Assembly: GCA_900550935.1 (NCBI GenBank)
Contig: URUD01000006.1
Location: 1-64,000, forward strand
Source: an uncultured Roseburia sp.
GTDB lineage: Bacteria; Bacillota; Clostridia; Lachnospirales; Lachnospiraceae
Length of the DNA: 64,000 nucleotides
Direction of reading: 5' to 3'
The notes below the pieces were generated by a model. It saw nothing but the letters and a program-made list of their open reading frames with translations, did not search any database and was not told the DNA's origin. Below are positions 1 through 8,979 of this stretch, one piece after another. Position 1 is the first letter of the stretch; each line of letters starts with the position of its first letter. Position numbers and translations under genes: made by a program.

Positions 1-133
1 AAATCTCCATGCTCATAATTACCATATCACCATAGCCATTTTTAGTAACATAAATTGGTTCCTCTGTTTTATGACACATATCAGAAATTTCTGATGTATT
101 CTTCAAGTCTTTAATTGGGATTATTTGTGGCAT
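1..133 (-). CDS. Phd/YefM-type antitoxin, 5' part only
   Basis: The reverse strand from 133 opens with ATG and reads MPQIIPIKDLKNTSEISDMC, then a segment with EEPIYVTKNGYGDMVIMS, and runs off the left edge without a stop after 44 residues. The leading IPIKDL, the run ISDMCH and the PIYVTKNGYGDMVIM strand are the usual N-terminal DNA-binding fold of Phd/YefM antitoxins, which repress their own operon and neutralise a RelE- or Doc-type toxin. A strong ribosome site (AGGAGGT) lies 7 bases before the start. The C-terminal toxin-binding tail and any toxin gene lie outside the window, so the type of toxin is unknown. Confidence 0.8.
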   Translation of the reverse strand, partial: MPQIIPIKDLKNTSEISDMCHKTEEPIYVTKNGYGDMVIMSMEI

Positions 134-159
134 AATCTACACCTCCTATTCATGGTCTA

Positions 160-187
160 ATTATACCATAATTATGTCCTTTTTCAA
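160..187 (-). promoter_or_regulatory. Promoter of the Phd/YefM antitoxin gene
   Basis: On the minus strand, TTGAAA (182-187), a 16-base spacer and TATAAT (160-165) preceded by TGG form a sigma-A promoter with an extended -10. It leads directly into the antitoxin start at 133 with a short leader. No palindrome that would clearly be the autoregulatory operator was identified. Confidence 0.65.
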
Positions 188-210
188 TCTATTTATTACG
201 CCTTCTCCTT

Positions 211-244
211 AAAAAGAAAAAGACACACCTGTCAAAGTGCGTCT
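211..244 (-). terminator. Terminator of the InlB-repeat protein gene
   Basis: On the minus strand an 8-bp stem (AGACGCAC with GTGTGTCT, one G-T pair) with an 8-base loop is followed by a T-rich run. It lies about 50 bases after the stop codon of the gene ending at 292. Confidence 0.65.
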
Positions 245-291
245 TCATCTCTTATTCATGATAATAGAATATTCTCGTAGCGTACATTCTA

Positions 292-1785
292 TTATTTAAC
301 CACAACTTTTATTCTTTTTGCACATCCATTTGCTGCATATACATAGATCGAGCAGGAACCTTTTCCTTTCGCAGTGATCTTGCCATTTTTCGATACCACT
401 GCTACCTTACTGTCTGATGTAGCATATCGGAATTCCTGTGTATGCTTAATGACCGGGAGCTTCCTATCCTTCTTAACAACCGAAGCTTTTATGGTAGCTT
501 TTTTCCCTTTCGCCAATACATAAGAAGTCTTTCTCAGTTTGATACTTTTTGCATCCGTTACGGATCCATTCTTCTTTCCTGCTGCATGTATCATGATGGA
601 TTTTGCAACGGTTACTTTTTTGCCATCAACCATCTTATATGCAACAACATGACATCTTATATTCTTTTCCTGGCCGATCGATTTCTTTTTCAGTTTACTG
701 ATCTCAACAGATAAACTATTGGCTGACTTTACAGACTTCACCAGCTTTTCCTTGTCTTTGCCGCAGTATGCCATATACACATCATAGCCGTCTGCATCCG
801 CAACTTTTCCCCAGGTTACCCGGATCGTCTTTCCTGTCTTTACATTAAATCTCGTATTTAGTGCCACATCGTTTGCCTCAGTCCGTTTTACACTTACCGT
901 TTCACTTCCCGTATTATTTTCTGTACTATTTTCCGTATTATTTTTATCCGCTGCCTCAGCTTCATTTTTTCTTGTTTCACTTACATAGCCGCAGACGGTA
1001 CAGGTATATCTTTCTGTACCTGCTGCCCCATAGACATGAGCTGCTTCATCCTTTTTTTCTGTGGTATGTTCACACGCAGCCTCATGCCAATGGGAAGTAT
1101 CATTGCTGCTCCACGCATCCTTAAATATATGGCTGTGTTCTACCCACTTTGCATAAAGGGTCGTGTCTGCAGTGATAGCCTGTCCCGGTTGTGCGGCTGT
1201 CACAAAATCCTCATCTGTATACCAGCCGGCAAAATCATATCCATCTTTGGTCGTAGTTGGCAGTGGATCAGGCAGGTTCGTCTGATCTGTTTCTGCTGCT
1301 ACCGGACTGCCACCATTTGTATCATAGGTAATACTCCATTTCGTCACACTATCATTATTGTCATTATTATTTTCACCATTGTTCTCATTTTCTACGATAG
1401 TATATGGCGTATCCTTTAACAATGGGCCACTAATCTCAAAGCTGAAATACCAGTTAAACAATGAATATCCCACATTCCCTGCATGATCCTTATGAGCTTC
1501 CATCGCCGCCACCTCAGAGCGTTTCATATCTCCGATACCATAACTGGTGCCTGTCGTAAGCCACACCATGTTACATTTCTTACAAACCACAGCCTGTCTG
1601 TCTGATGACAACTGGATCCCCTTGTAAACCTTATCTCCAACTTCAAATTGGGCAGGATCAAAAGTTCCTGTTGTATATTCTGCTGCATGTACCTGTATCG
1701 TTCCCATTCCAACAAACATAAAAAATACCATCATCATTGCTACAACTACGTTTTTGTACCTGTTTCTGTGTAATTTTTTCATCAT
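292..1785 (-). CDS. Secreted InlB B-repeat / Ig-like surface protein
   Basis: The product is 497 residues with a signal peptide (hydrophobic core at about 12-33, ending VHAA). Residues about 150-215 form one InlB B-repeat (Listeria-Bacteroides repeat) with DTNGG, GYDFAGWYTD and TLYAKW. A Cys/His-rich stretch (about 216-268, with CTVCGY) follows, then an fn3-like segment (TIRVTWGKVADADGYDVY, about 320) and a C-terminal bacterial Ig-like domain. Such proteins are usually exported surface proteins of gut Clostridia; the ligand is unknown. There is no sortase motif or C-terminal membrane helix. The ATG at 1785 is chosen because AGGAGG lies 5 bases before it; an open frame continuing to 1944 would run through the promoter and into the prfA terminator. 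Confidence 0.75.
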   Translation of the reverse strand: MMKKLHRNRYKNVVVAMMMVFFMFVGMGTIQVHAAEYTTGTFDPAQFEVGDKVYKGIQLSSDRQAVVCKKCNMVWLTTGTSYGIGDMKRSEVAAMEAHKDHAGNVGYSLFNWYFSFEISGPLLKDTPYTIVENENNGENNNDNNDSVTKWSITYDTNGGSPVAAETDQTNLPDPLPTTTKDGYDFAGWYTDEDFVTAAQPGQAITADTTLYAKWVEHSHIFKDAWSSNDTSHWHEAACEHTTEKKDEAAHVYGAAGTERYTCTVCGYVSETRKNEAEAADKNNTENSTENNTGSETVSVKRTEANDVALNTRFNVKTGKTIRVTWGKVADADGYDVYMAYCGKDKEKLVKSVKSANSLSVEISKLKKKSIGQEKNIRCHVVAYKMVDGKKVTVAKSIMIHAAGKKNGSVTDAKSIKLRKTSYVLAKGKKATIKASVVKKDRKLPVIKHTQEFRYATSDSKVAVVSKNGKITAKGKGSCSIYVYAANGCAKRIKVVVK

Positions 1786-1849
1786 TTGTACCTCCTTTCG
1801 CAAACATAATACCCGCATCGGGGTGGATTCATTGAGTTCTCTTTCTATT

Positions 1850-1879
1850 ATTATATCCTTAGTTGCCCTATATTCGCAA
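1850..1879 (-). promoter_or_regulatory. Promoter of the InlB-repeat protein gene
   Basis: Minus strand TTGCGA (1874-1879), 18-base spacer and TATAAT (1850-1855). It lies between the prfA terminator and the ATG at 1785 and supports independent transcription. Confidence 0.55.
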
Positions 1880-1921
1880 GTTTGTTTTGCACACTCCACG
1901 AACATTCTATTATCATGGATC

Positions 1922-1963
1922 AAAAAATGCCCCATATCAGCCATTTTTAGCTGATATAGGGCA
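1922..1963 (-). terminator. Terminator of the prfA operon
   Basis: A 13-bp stem on the minus strand (GCCCTATATCAGC with GCTGATATGGGGC) is followed by ATTTTTTG. It lies about 40 bases after the prfA stop codon and closes the rho-rpmE-yqhQ-prmC-prfA block. Confidence 0.85.
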
Positions 1964-1999
1964 TCCTGATCTTCTAATTCATTCAGACGTGTCTAAATC

Positions 2000-3073
2000 T
2001 TAGTTCTCATTCATCTTCGCCAGTTTTGCAGCCTGGTCTGCTGCGATGCAGGCATCTATGATCTCCTGGATATCTCCGTTCATGATCTTATCCAGTTTAT
2101 ATAAGGTCAGGTTGATGCGGTGATCTGTCACACGTCCCTGTGGGAAGTTGTAGGTTCTGATCTTCTCAGAACGGTCACCGGTTCCGACCTGGCTCTTACG
2201 CAGTTCTGCCTCGGCATCATGTGCTTTCTGCTGCTCTAAATCATATAATTTGGTACGCAGCAGGGCAAATGCCTTTGCCTTGTTCTGGATCTGTGACTTC
2301 TCGGTCTGGCTGTAGATCACAATTCCAGTCGGGATATGGGTCAGTCGTACTGCAGAGTCGGTGGTGTTGACACACTGTCCACCGGCACCGGATGCACGGC
2401 AGACATCAATCCGGATATCTTTTTCATCGATCGTGACATCGACGTCCTCAGCCTCCGGCATCACAGCAACGGTAATAGTAGAGGTGTGGATACGTCCACC
2501 GGACTCTGTCTCAGGCACACGCTGCACACGATGTACGCCGGATTCGTATTTCATCAGAGAGTAAGCACCCTGACCGCTCAGCATGAAGGTAACGCTCTTC
2601 ATTCCACCGATACCGGTCTCATCTGCTTCCATGATCTCTGATTTCCAGTGTTTTTCCTCTGCATAATGCTGATACATACGATAGATCTCTGCGGCAAACA
2701 GTGCTGCCTCATCTCCACCGGCACCTGCACGGATCTCGACGATAACGTTTTTGTCATCATTCGGGTCTTTCGGAAGAAGTAAGATCTTTAATTCATTTTC
2801 CAGTTCTTCCACACGCTCTTTGGACTCATTTAACTCTTCCTTTGCCATCTCGCGCATCTCTTCGTCAGACTCTTCCTCTAACATAGCAAGAGAATCCTCG
2901 ATATTCTGCTTGCACTGTTTGTATTCCTTATAAGCCTCAACGATCGGAGTCAGATCACTCTGCTCTTTCATTAATTTACGGAAACGCTCCGGATCATTTG
3001 CAACATCCGGCTCGCTTAACTCACTCATCAATTCTTCAAATCGGATCAGTAAATCCTCTAATTTATCAAACAT
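2000..3073 (-). CDS. prfA: Peptide chain release factor 1
   Basis: At 357 residues it has the full length of RF1. It releases the finished polypeptide at UAA and UAG codons. The catalytic GGQ lies at 231-233 in GAGGQCVNTTDSAVRLTH; the residue after Q is Cys where E. coli has His, a position that varies. The stop-codon-reading tripeptide corresponding to PAT in E. coli RF1 is PET at 187-189 in RVQRVPETESGGR; this PxT motif rather than SPF marks it as RF1 and not RF2. It follows prmC, which encodes the methyltransferase that modifies the GGQ glutamine, by 48 bases. A GAAAGGAAGGA ribosome site precedes the ATG. Confidence 0.97.
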   Translation of the reverse strand: MFDKLEDLLIRFEELMSELSEPDVANDPERFRKLMKEQSDLTPIVEAYKEYKQCKQNIEDSLAMLEEESDEEMREMAKEELNESKERVEELENELKILLLPKDPNDDKNVIVEIRAGAGGDEAALFAAEIYRMYQHYAEEKHWKSEIMEADETGIGGMKSVTFMLSGQGAYSLMKYESGVHRVQRVPETESGGRIHTSTITVAVMPEAEDVDVTIDEKDIRIDVCRASGAGGQCVNTTDSAVRLTHIPTGIVIYSQTEKSQIQNKAKAFALLRTKLYDLEQQKAHDAEAELRKSQVGTGDRSEKIRTYNFPQGRVTDHRINLTLYKLDKIMNGDIQEIIDACIAADQAAKLAKMNEN

Positions 3074-3121
3074 TCTGTTCCTTCCTTTCTTCCAAATCTG
3101 TCCTTCTGATTCGTGTCCCCG

Positions 3122-3949
3122 CTACAGCATTCCGGTCACGACTCTGTCATTATGCGCCAGATCCTTGATCACACGTACTTCTTTAAAACCTGCCCCGAGT
3201 AACATCGCCCGGACAGCTTCGCCCTGATCATACCCGATCTCAAAAAGGATCCTGCCCTCCGGTTTTAAATATTCCTTACAGGAGGCGATGATCTCGCGGT
3301 AAAAATACAGTCCGTCCTCCTTGCCGTCCAATGCCTCTAAAGGCTCAAAGCTTCCCACTTCCGGCATCAGTTTGACCACTTCCAGAGACGGGATATAAGG
3401 AGGATTAGATACGATCACATCAAATGTACCCGTTACATTATCAAACAGATCACTCCGTTCAAAATTGACCGCAACGCCATTTAGCTTTGCATTTTCTTTC
3501 GCCACATTCAGTGCCTGCTTGGAAATATCTGTTGCATACCCCTCCACATCAGCGACATTGTGCAGGATGCTTACGATAATACAGCCAGATCCTGTACACA
3601 GATCGAGCACACGCATACCGGGTGTTATGACTTTTAATGCCTCCTCTACAAGCGTTTCTGTGTCCTGTCTTGGAATGAGTACGCTGGAATTTACTTTGAA
3701 TTTCAATCCCATAAATTCCGTTTCCCCAACGATATATTGTAATGGAACATGCTCTGCGCGTTTTTTTAATGCGATCTCATATTCACTTACCTGTTCTTCC
3801 AAAAGGTCGTCTTCCATATGAAGATAATAAAAACTGCGATCTATCTTGCAGACCATCTCAAGCAACAGCCACGCATCCAGTTTTGCCTCAACAATAGATG
3901 CCGTCTCTAAGACCTTTTCACCTAAATTTAATGCCTCACGATAGGTCAC
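3122..3949 (-). CDS. prmC: Release factor glutamine N5-methyltransferase
   Basis: This 275-residue enzyme uses S-adenosylmethionine to methylate the glutamine of the GGQ motif in release factors. The substrate-binding NPPY is at 182-185 (IVSNPPYIPS), SAM motif I is DLCTGSG at about 116-122, and the PrmC-typical IPRQDTE is at about 92-98. The start is a GTG at 3949: AGGG lies about 7 bases upstream, overlapping the stop of the preceding DUF1385 gene, which is only 9 bases away. Tight coupling with prfA downstream fits its role. Confidence 0.96.
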   Translation of the reverse strand: MTYREALNLGEKVLETASIVEAKLDAWLLLEMVCKIDRSFYYLHMEDDLLEEQVSEYEIALKKRAEHVPLQYIVGETEFMGLKFKVNSSVLIPRQDTETLVEEALKVITPGMRVLDLCTGSGCIIVSILHNVADVEGYATDISKQALNVAKENAKLNGVAVNFERSDLFDNVTGTFDVIVSNPPYIPSLEVVKLMPEVGSFEPLEALDGKEDGLYFYREIIASCKEYLKPEGRILFEIGYDQGEAVRAMLLGAGFKEVRVIKDLAHNDRVVTGML

Positions 3950-3958
3950 TTAGAATCC

Positions 3959-4882
3959 CTACCCTTCCTGTCTGATTTCTTCCACATAAGTTTTCCAGTC
4001 AAAAACCGCCTCTACCGATGCGATCCCTACCTCGATCATATCTTCATCCGGTTCCCTTGTCGTCAGATTCTGCAGCCACAGTCCTGGCTTGCTTAAGATA
4101 TTGACCAGTGCATTGTCGCTTCTGCCTGCCAGCCGGATAAATTCATAGGAAACACCTGCGATCACCGGTATTAAAACCAGCCGCAGCAAAAGGCGGGCAA
4201 CCCCGGAATCCACATGGATAAACATAAAAAAGAAAATACTGATGATCATTACGATCAAAAGGAAACTGGTTCCACAGCGTTTGTGCTGTTTGGAACTCTT
4301 TTTCACATTTTCCACGGTCAGATCCATACCATGTTCGATACAGTTGATACATTTATGCTCGGCACCATGGTACATATAAACCCTTTTAATATCCGGCATC
4401 AGTGAGATACCTGCCACATAGCCAATAAAAATAACCAGACGTAAGATCCCCTCCAGCAATGCGATCAGCAGATAGGAGGATGTAAAACGTTGAAAGAACA
4501 GAGAAATATAATAAGGAAGCACCATAAAAATCGCAACCGCAAGGAGGACCGATACTGCGACCGTTCCACCCATCATGGCATCCTCTTTCTTCTGATCTTT
4601 CTTTTTCTCTTGCACTGTCTTTGGTTTTTCCTCTTCTTCCTCAAAAAAGGAAGCAGAAAACGTAAGTGTTTTCATCCCCAGCACCAGAGATTCTATAAAG
4701 CTGAATACACCGCGTAAGATCGGCATATTTCGTATTTTCTTATTCTTAATGATTCCCGGATATTCGGAAACCTCGACGATAATTTCTTTATCCGGCTTTC
4801 GGACTGCGACAGCGTATTTGTCCTGATTTTTCATCATGACACCTTCCATCACTGCCTGTCCGCCAATTCCAGAATATCTCAT
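3959..4882 (-). CDS. DUF1385 membrane protein (YqhQ-like)
   Basis: The 307-residue product starts MRYSGIGGQAVMEGVMMKN, the signature of the DUF1385 family (B. subtilis YqhQ). After a charged cytoplasmic segment with a KKDQKK run at about 95 come several hydrophobic helices (about 105-130, 140-165, 208-250). A conserved YHGAEHKCINCIEHG segment (about 170-185) has metal-ligand-like His and Cys residues. Its biochemical role is not established. Its place between rpmE and prmC is common in Clostridia. It has its own AGGAG site just after the rpmE terminator, so its expression probably depends on read-through. Confidence 0.85.
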   Translation of the reverse strand: MRYSGIGGQAVMEGVMMKNQDKYAVAVRKPDKEIIVEVSEYPGIIKNKKIRNMPILRGVFSFIESLVLGMKTLTFSASFFEEEEEKPKTVQEKKKDQKKEDAMMGGTVAVSVLLAVAIFMVLPYYISLFFQRFTSSYLLIALLEGILRLVIFIGYVAGISLMPDIKRVYMYHGAEHKCINCIEHGMDLTVENVKKSSKQHKRCGTSFLLIVMIISIFFFMFIHVDSGVARLLLRLVLIPVIAGVSYEFIRLAGRSDNALVNILSKPGLWLQNLTTREPDEDMIEVGIASVEAVFDWKTYVEEIRQEG

Positions 4883-4894
4883 TGTTTCTACTCC

Positions 4895-4928
4895 TAAAAA
4901 AAGGTTGAGATTTTAAAACCTCAACCTT
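4895..4928 (-). terminator. Terminator/attenuator between rpmE and the DUF1385 gene
   Basis: Minus strand 9-bp stem AAGGTTGAG / CTCAACCTT with a 10-base loop, followed by seven T. The T-run ends just before the AGGAG site of the DUF1385 gene, so it probably sets the level of the downstream genes relative to rpmE. Confidence 0.8.
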
Positions 4929-4947
4929 ATCTGTAACCGTTCTTAAC

Positions 4948-5151
4948 TTACTGATTAATGCCATATTTTCTGTTGAACTTATCGATACGTCCGTCAGTTC
5001 TTGCTGATTTCTGCTGTCCTGTGTAGAACGGATGGCATTTAGAACAAATTTCTACGTGGATCTCTTCCTTTGTAGAACCTGTAACGAATGTGTTACCACA
5101 GTTACATGTAACAGTTGCCTGATAATAATCTGGATGGATTCCCTCTCTCAT
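4948..5151 (-). CDS. rpmE: 50S ribosomal protein L31
   Basis: This 67-residue protein is a small component of the large ribosomal subunit near the central protuberance. It begins MREGIHPDYYQATVTCNCGN and has the zinc-binding cysteines of the C+ form (CNCG and CSKCHPFYTG), ending in the basic RIDKFNRKYG. The ATG at 5151 is used because GAGGTG lies 6 bases before it; the GTG nine bases upstream is part of that ribosome site. It is transcribed from its own promoter behind rho. Confidence 0.97.
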   Translation of the reverse strand: MREGIHPDYYQATVTCNCGNTFVTGSTKEEIHVEICSKCHPFYTGQQKSARTDGRIDKFNRKYGINQ

Positions 5152-5273
5152 GATTTTCACCTCTTTATATTCTTATCGTTTTATAGTTTCGCCTGTTCAA
5201 TCCTTTTGTACCCGTATACCCGATCCGTATATGGTACTTGTTGCAAAGGAAAGTCCCGATAAACAGCTTGTTA

Positions 5274-5302
5274 AGTATAGCATACTAATTCAGGAAAATC
5301 AA
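5274..5302 (-). promoter_or_regulatory. Promoter of rpmE
   Basis: Minus strand TTGATT (5297-5302), 17-base spacer ending TGC, and TATACT (5274-5279). The transcript has a leader of roughly 110 bases before rpmE. The leader might carry regulation, but no clear structure was seen. Confidence 0.75.
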
Positions 5303-5309
5303 GTATTTT

Positions 5310-6623
5310 CTAAACAATTCTTGTCTTTTTTAGCAAATTCATGTATTCCTGATTGTCTTTGGTACGTGCAAACATATTTAAGATATTTTCCACCGCATCA
5401 TCCGTACGCATGCCGTTGATCGCCTTACGCATCGCATCCACACATTCCTGCTCCTGCGCATCCAAAAGCAGATCCTCCCTTCGTGTTCCTGACTTTACAA
5501 TATCGATTGCAGGGAAAACACGTTTTTCGGAAAGTTTGCGATCCAGCACAAGCTCCATGTTACCGGTTCCCTTAAACTCCTCAAATACCACGTCATCCAT
5601 TTTACTTCCAGTGTCCACAAGAGCCGTTGCAAGGATCGTAAGGCTTCCGCCCTCTCTCATATTTCGCGCTGCACCGAAGAAACGCTTTGGCATATGAAGT
5701 GCCGCAGGATCAAGACCACCGGATAACGTACGTCCACTTGGTGGAACAGTAAGATTGTACGCCCTTGCCAGTCTTGTAATGCTGTCAAGCAGGATCATAA
5801 CATCTTTTCCATGCTCAACCAGACGTTTTGCACGCTCAATTACCATCTCTGACACTCTCTTGTGGTGTTCCGGCAATTCATCAAAAGTAGAATAGATCAC
5901 CTCTACGTTGTCACCCTCGATTGCCTCCTTGATGTCGGTAACCTCCTCCGGACGTTCGTCGATCAGAAGGATGATCAGGTGCATCTCCGGGTTGTTGTGT
6001 GTAACGGATTTTGCAACCTCTTTTAATAAAGTAGTCTTACCTGCTTTCGGCTGGGAAACGATCATACCACGCTGTCCCTTTCCGATCGGTGACACCAGAT
6101 CCACAATACGCATTGCCACACTGCCGCCGGCGCGCTCTAAGCGCAGTCTCTCATTCGGAAAGATCGGGGTGAGATCCTCGAAATTCTTGCGTTTGCTGGC
6201 AACACTCGGATGATAACCGTTGATACTGCTGACATACAAAAGTGCGGAAAACTTCTCCTGCTGTGTTTTGATCCTGGTGTTTCCGGATACGATATCACCG
6301 GTCTTTAAGTTAAATTTACGGATCTGGGACGGAGACACATAGACGTCATGTTCGCCCGGCAGATAGTTTTCACACCGGATAAAACCATAGCCATCCGGCA
6401 TAACCTCTAAAATACCATTTGCAGCTTCGCCGCTGTCTAAATCTTTTAACGTATCTTCCACTGCAACACTTTCTGCTGCCTTTGCCTTCTTTTCACGCTC
6501 ATCCTCTGCCAACATCAGTTCTACCAGGTCCGCTTTCTTCATTGCAGATATGTTTTTCAATCCTCTGCTCTTTGCCACGTCCTTAAGAACGGTCAACGAT
6601 AAACTCTCATATTTTTCTCTCAT
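5310..6623 (-). CDS. rho: Transcription termination factor Rho
   Basis: The 437-residue product is the hexameric RNA-dependent ATPase that ends transcription. An N-terminal Rho_N helical domain (SLTVLKDVAKSRGL, about 9-22) is followed by the cold-shock-like RNA-binding domain (DGYGFIRCENYLPGEHDVYVS, about 77-97). The ATPase has Walker A QPKAGKTT near 191-198, the LLIDERPEE segment and the Walker B region DVMILLDSITRLARAYN. The C-terminal DRKLSEKRVFPAID is typical. The linker between Rho_N and the RNA-binding domain is short, unlike the long insertions of actinobacterial or some clostridial Rho. It is separated from rpmE by a promoter. Confidence 0.98.
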   Translation of the reverse strand: MREKYESLSLTVLKDVAKSRGLKNISAMKKADLVELMLAEDEREKKAKAAESVAVEDTLKDLDSGEAANGILEVMPDGYGFIRCENYLPGEHDVYVSPSQIRKFNLKTGDIVSGNTRIKTQQEKFSALLYVSSINGYHPSVASKRKNFEDLTPIFPNERLRLERAGGSVAMRIVDLVSPIGKGQRGMIVSQPKAGKTTLLKEVAKSVTHNNPEMHLIILLIDERPEEVTDIKEAIEGDNVEVIYSTFDELPEHHKRVSEMVIERAKRLVEHGKDVMILLDSITRLARAYNLTVPPSGRTLSGGLDPAALHMPKRFFGAARNMREGGSLTILATALVDTGSKMDDVVFEEFKGTGNMELVLDRKLSEKRVFPAIDIVKSGTRREDLLLDAQEQECVDAMRKAINGMRTDDAVENILNMFARTKDNQEYMNLLKKTRIV

Positions 6624-6723
6624 GAAATATAACTCCTTATCACTTTTTGCTGACTTTTACTCTCTTCATCTTCAACATCCGGGAATTTTGTCTGAAATGA
6701 CGTAACGAATTTATGATAGGGCT

Positions 6724-6729
6724 ATTATA
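6724..6729 (-). promoter_or_regulatory. Likely -10 element for rho
   Basis: A TATAAT on the minus strand lies about 100 bases upstream of rho. No good -35 hexamer is at the right distance, so the assignment is tentative. The 220-base gap to the divergent malic enzyme gene holds little else apart from the plus-strand promoter. Confidence 0.35.
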
Positions 6730-6764
6730 CTACACCTTTTTCCAAATAGGAAGTCCTAATTTTC

Positions 6765-6793
6765 TTGATTTGTGAAATTGATAATGGTATGAT
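6765..6793 (+). promoter_or_regulatory. Promoter of the malic enzyme operon
   Basis: TTGATT (6765-6770), 17-base spacer and TATGAT (6788-6793) on the plus strand, about 50 bases before the start codon at 6844. No catabolite-response palindrome was recognised. Confidence 0.6.
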
Positions 6794-6843
6794 GAAATCG
6801 TTGTAATTTTTAGCAGCGTACGATAAGGAATGGAGATTATTTT

Positions 6844-7989
6844 ATGGAAAACAAAGCACTCGAACTTCACAAACAATGGAATGGTAAATTAGAAACCACG
6901 GCAAAATCTAAGGTAAATTCCAGAGAGGATCTTGCCATTGCCTATACCCCGGGTGTAGCAGAGCCCTGTAAGGTCATTGCAAAAGACAAAGACGCCGCAT
7001 ACACTTATACGATAAAAGCCAACACCGTAGCGGTTGTCTCAGATGGAAGTGCCGTTTTAGGGCTTGGAAATATCGGACCTTATGCCGCAATGCCTGTTAT
7101 GGAAGGGAAATGCGTCTTATTCAAAGAATTTGGAAATATCAATGCAGTTCCGATCTGCCTTGACACACAGGATACGGAAGAGATCATAAAGACGGTCAAA
7201 AACATTGCTCCAGCTTTCGGCGGGATCAATTTAGAGGATATCTCCGCTCCACGCTGTTTTGAAATAGAAGAACGTTTAAAAGAAATGTTAGACATCCCGG
7301 TCTTCCACGATGACCAGCACGGAACCGCAATCGTAGTTCTTGCCGGCATCATCAATGGTCTCCGGGTGACCGGAAAGGAAAAAGAGGACTGTAAAGTCGT
7401 TGTCAACGGTGCAGGCTCTGCCGGCGTTGCCATCACAAGGTTGCTCCTTACCTACGGTTTTAAGGATGTTACCATGTGTGACAAAGAGGGAATCATCGGA
7501 AAAGATTATCCAAACCTCAACTGGATGCAGCAGAAAATGACCGAAGTTACCAATTTATCCAACCGGAAGGGAACCCTTGCTGATGCCTTAAAAGGTGCTG
7601 ATATCTTTGTCGGTGTATCTGCCCCTAATATCGTGACACCAGAAATGGTCGCATCCATGAACAAAGACTCCATTCTCTTTGCCATGGCAAATCCGGTACC
7701 CGAGATCATGCCTGACGTTGCAAAGGCTGCCGGTGCAAGAGTAGTTGGGACCGGACGAAGCGATTTTCCAAATCAGGTCAACAATGTCGTTGCCTTCCCG
7801 GGTATCTTTAAAGGTGCATTAGAAGGCCGTGCCACACAGATCACTGAGGAAATGAAACTTGCCGCTGCAACCGCGATCGCAGGTCTTGTTTCCGACGAGG
7901 AATTAAGCGATGAATTTATCATGCCGGAAGCATTTGATCCACGCGTTGCAGAAGTAGTCAGCAATGCTGTAAAATCCCATATCCGATGA
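6844..7989 (+). CDS. NAD(P)-dependent malic enzyme
   Basis: The 381-residue product is of the short prokaryotic malic enzyme type and converts malate to pyruvate and CO2 with reduction of NAD or NADP. The N-terminal domain has the signature YTPGVAEPCK (about 34-43). GNIGPYAAMPVMEGK (about 75-89) and the metal-binding VFHDDQHGTAIV (about 153-164) form the active site. The nucleotide-binding loop is VVNGAGSAGVA (about 186-196) and the late signature is FAMANPVPEI. Cofactor preference cannot be told from sight. The stop overlaps the start of the radical SAM gene (ATGA), so the two are translationally coupled. Confidence 0.93.
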   Translation: MENKALELHKQWNGKLETTAKSKVNSREDLAIAYTPGVAEPCKVIAKDKDAAYTYTIKANTVAVVSDGSAVLGLGNIGPYAAMPVMEGKCVLFKEFGNINAVPICLDTQDTEEIIKTVKNIAPAFGGINLEDISAPRCFEIEERLKEMLDIPVFHDDQHGTAIVVLAGIINGLRVTGKEKEDCKVVVNGAGSAGVAITRLLLTYGFKDVTMCDKEGIIGKDYPNLNWMQQKMTEVTNLSNRKGTLADALKGADIFVGVSAPNIVTPEMVASMNKDSILFAMANPVPEIMPDVAKAAGARVVGTGRSDFPNQVNNVVAFPGIFKGALEGRATQITEEMKLAAATAIAGLVSDEELSDEFIMPEAFDPRVAEVVSNAVKSHIR

Positions 7990-8924
7990 GACAAATCGAA
8001 CCGGTACAGTTCTGGGGAGACAAACGTTATTACTCTCTGGACTATTACTTAAAACAGACTTTCGGAGAAAAAGTCTACCGCCTCTCTTTAAACGGCGGTA
8101 TGACCTGTCCGAATCGGGATGGCACACTGGGTGATCGCGGCTGTATCTTTTGCAGTGCCGGCGGCTCCGGTGATTTTGCAGCTTCTGCCGGTTCCATAAC
8201 CAATCAGATCGCACAGGCAAAGATGAGGATCTTAGCCAAAACGAGCTGCAATAAATTTATTGCTTATTTTCAGGCATTCACGAATACCTATGCCCCAGTT
8301 TCCAAACTGCGGCAGTTATTTTATGAAGCCATCCAGCAGCCGGAGATCGTTGCCCTCTCCATTGCAACCCGATGCGACTGTCTCTCACCCGAAATACTCG
8401 ATCTGTTAGAAGAACTAAACCAGATCAAACCGGTGTGGGTAGAACTTGGGTTGCAGACCATACATGAGGATACGCTCACGTTTATCCGGAGCGGTTTTAC
8501 CTTACAGCAATACGAGAAAGCAGTCTATTCCCTGCATGAAAGAGGGATCAGTGTCATCACACACCTGATCTTAGGATTGCCCGGAGAAACGAAGGATGCG
8601 ATGCGCGCTTCTGTTTCCTATGTCGCATCCCTGCCGGTAGACGGGATCAAATTACAATTATTGCATGTCTTAAAGGGAACCGATCTCGGCACGCTCTATC
8701 AGAAGGAACCGTTTCCCCTTTTCACGTTAGAGGAATACTGTTCTTTTGTGGCAGAATGTATCTCCCTTTTACCGCCCGATATGGTCGTTCACAGGCTGAC
8801 CGGGGACGGTCCCAGAAACCTTCTCCTTGCGCCTTTGTGGAGCACCGATAAAAAACGCGTTTTAAATACGATCCAGAAACAATTAAAAGAAGCAGATTTA
8901 TGGCAGGGGAAATATTTTTTCTGA
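7986..8924 (+). CDS. TIGR01212-family radical SAM protein (YhcC-like)
   Basis: The 312-residue product has a radical SAM cluster motif with Cys41, Cys53 and Cys56 (MTCPNRDG...RGCIFC), the wider spacing typical of the YhcC/Elp3-like TIGR01212 family. The N-terminal segment YSLDYYLKQTFGEKVYRLSLNGG and the later VWVELGLQTIHEDTL and HLILGLPGET also match that family. The C-terminal part is close to that of Elp3-like enzymes. The substrate is unknown. It is coupled by a 4-base overlap to the malic enzyme gene, a pairing with no obvious functional logic. Confidence 0.88.
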   Translation: MRQIEPVQFWGDKRYYSLDYYLKQTFGEKVYRLSLNGGMTCPNRDGTLGDRGCIFCSAGGSGDFAASAGSITNQIAQAKMRILAKTSCNKFIAYFQAFTNTYAPVSKLRQLFYEAIQQPEIVALSIATRCDCLSPEILDLLEELNQIKPVWVELGLQTIHEDTLTFIRSGFTLQQYEKAVYSLHERGISVITHLILGLPGETKDAMRASVSYVASLPVDGIKLQLLHVLKGTDLGTLYQKEPFPLFTLEEYCSFVAECISLLPPDMVVHRLTGDGPRNLLLAPLWSTDKKRVLNTIQKQLKEADLWQGKYFF

Positions 8925-8979
8925 AAATATTCTTCCTTGTAGAAATACAACTGGCAACTGGGAAAGTGAGGTAATTTTT

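Noticed and set aside
1786..1944. N-terminal extension of the InlB-repeat protein
   Set aside because: The open frame runs through the gene's own promoter and into the prfA terminator; the ATG at 1785 has a perfect ribosome site and directly precedes a signal peptide.
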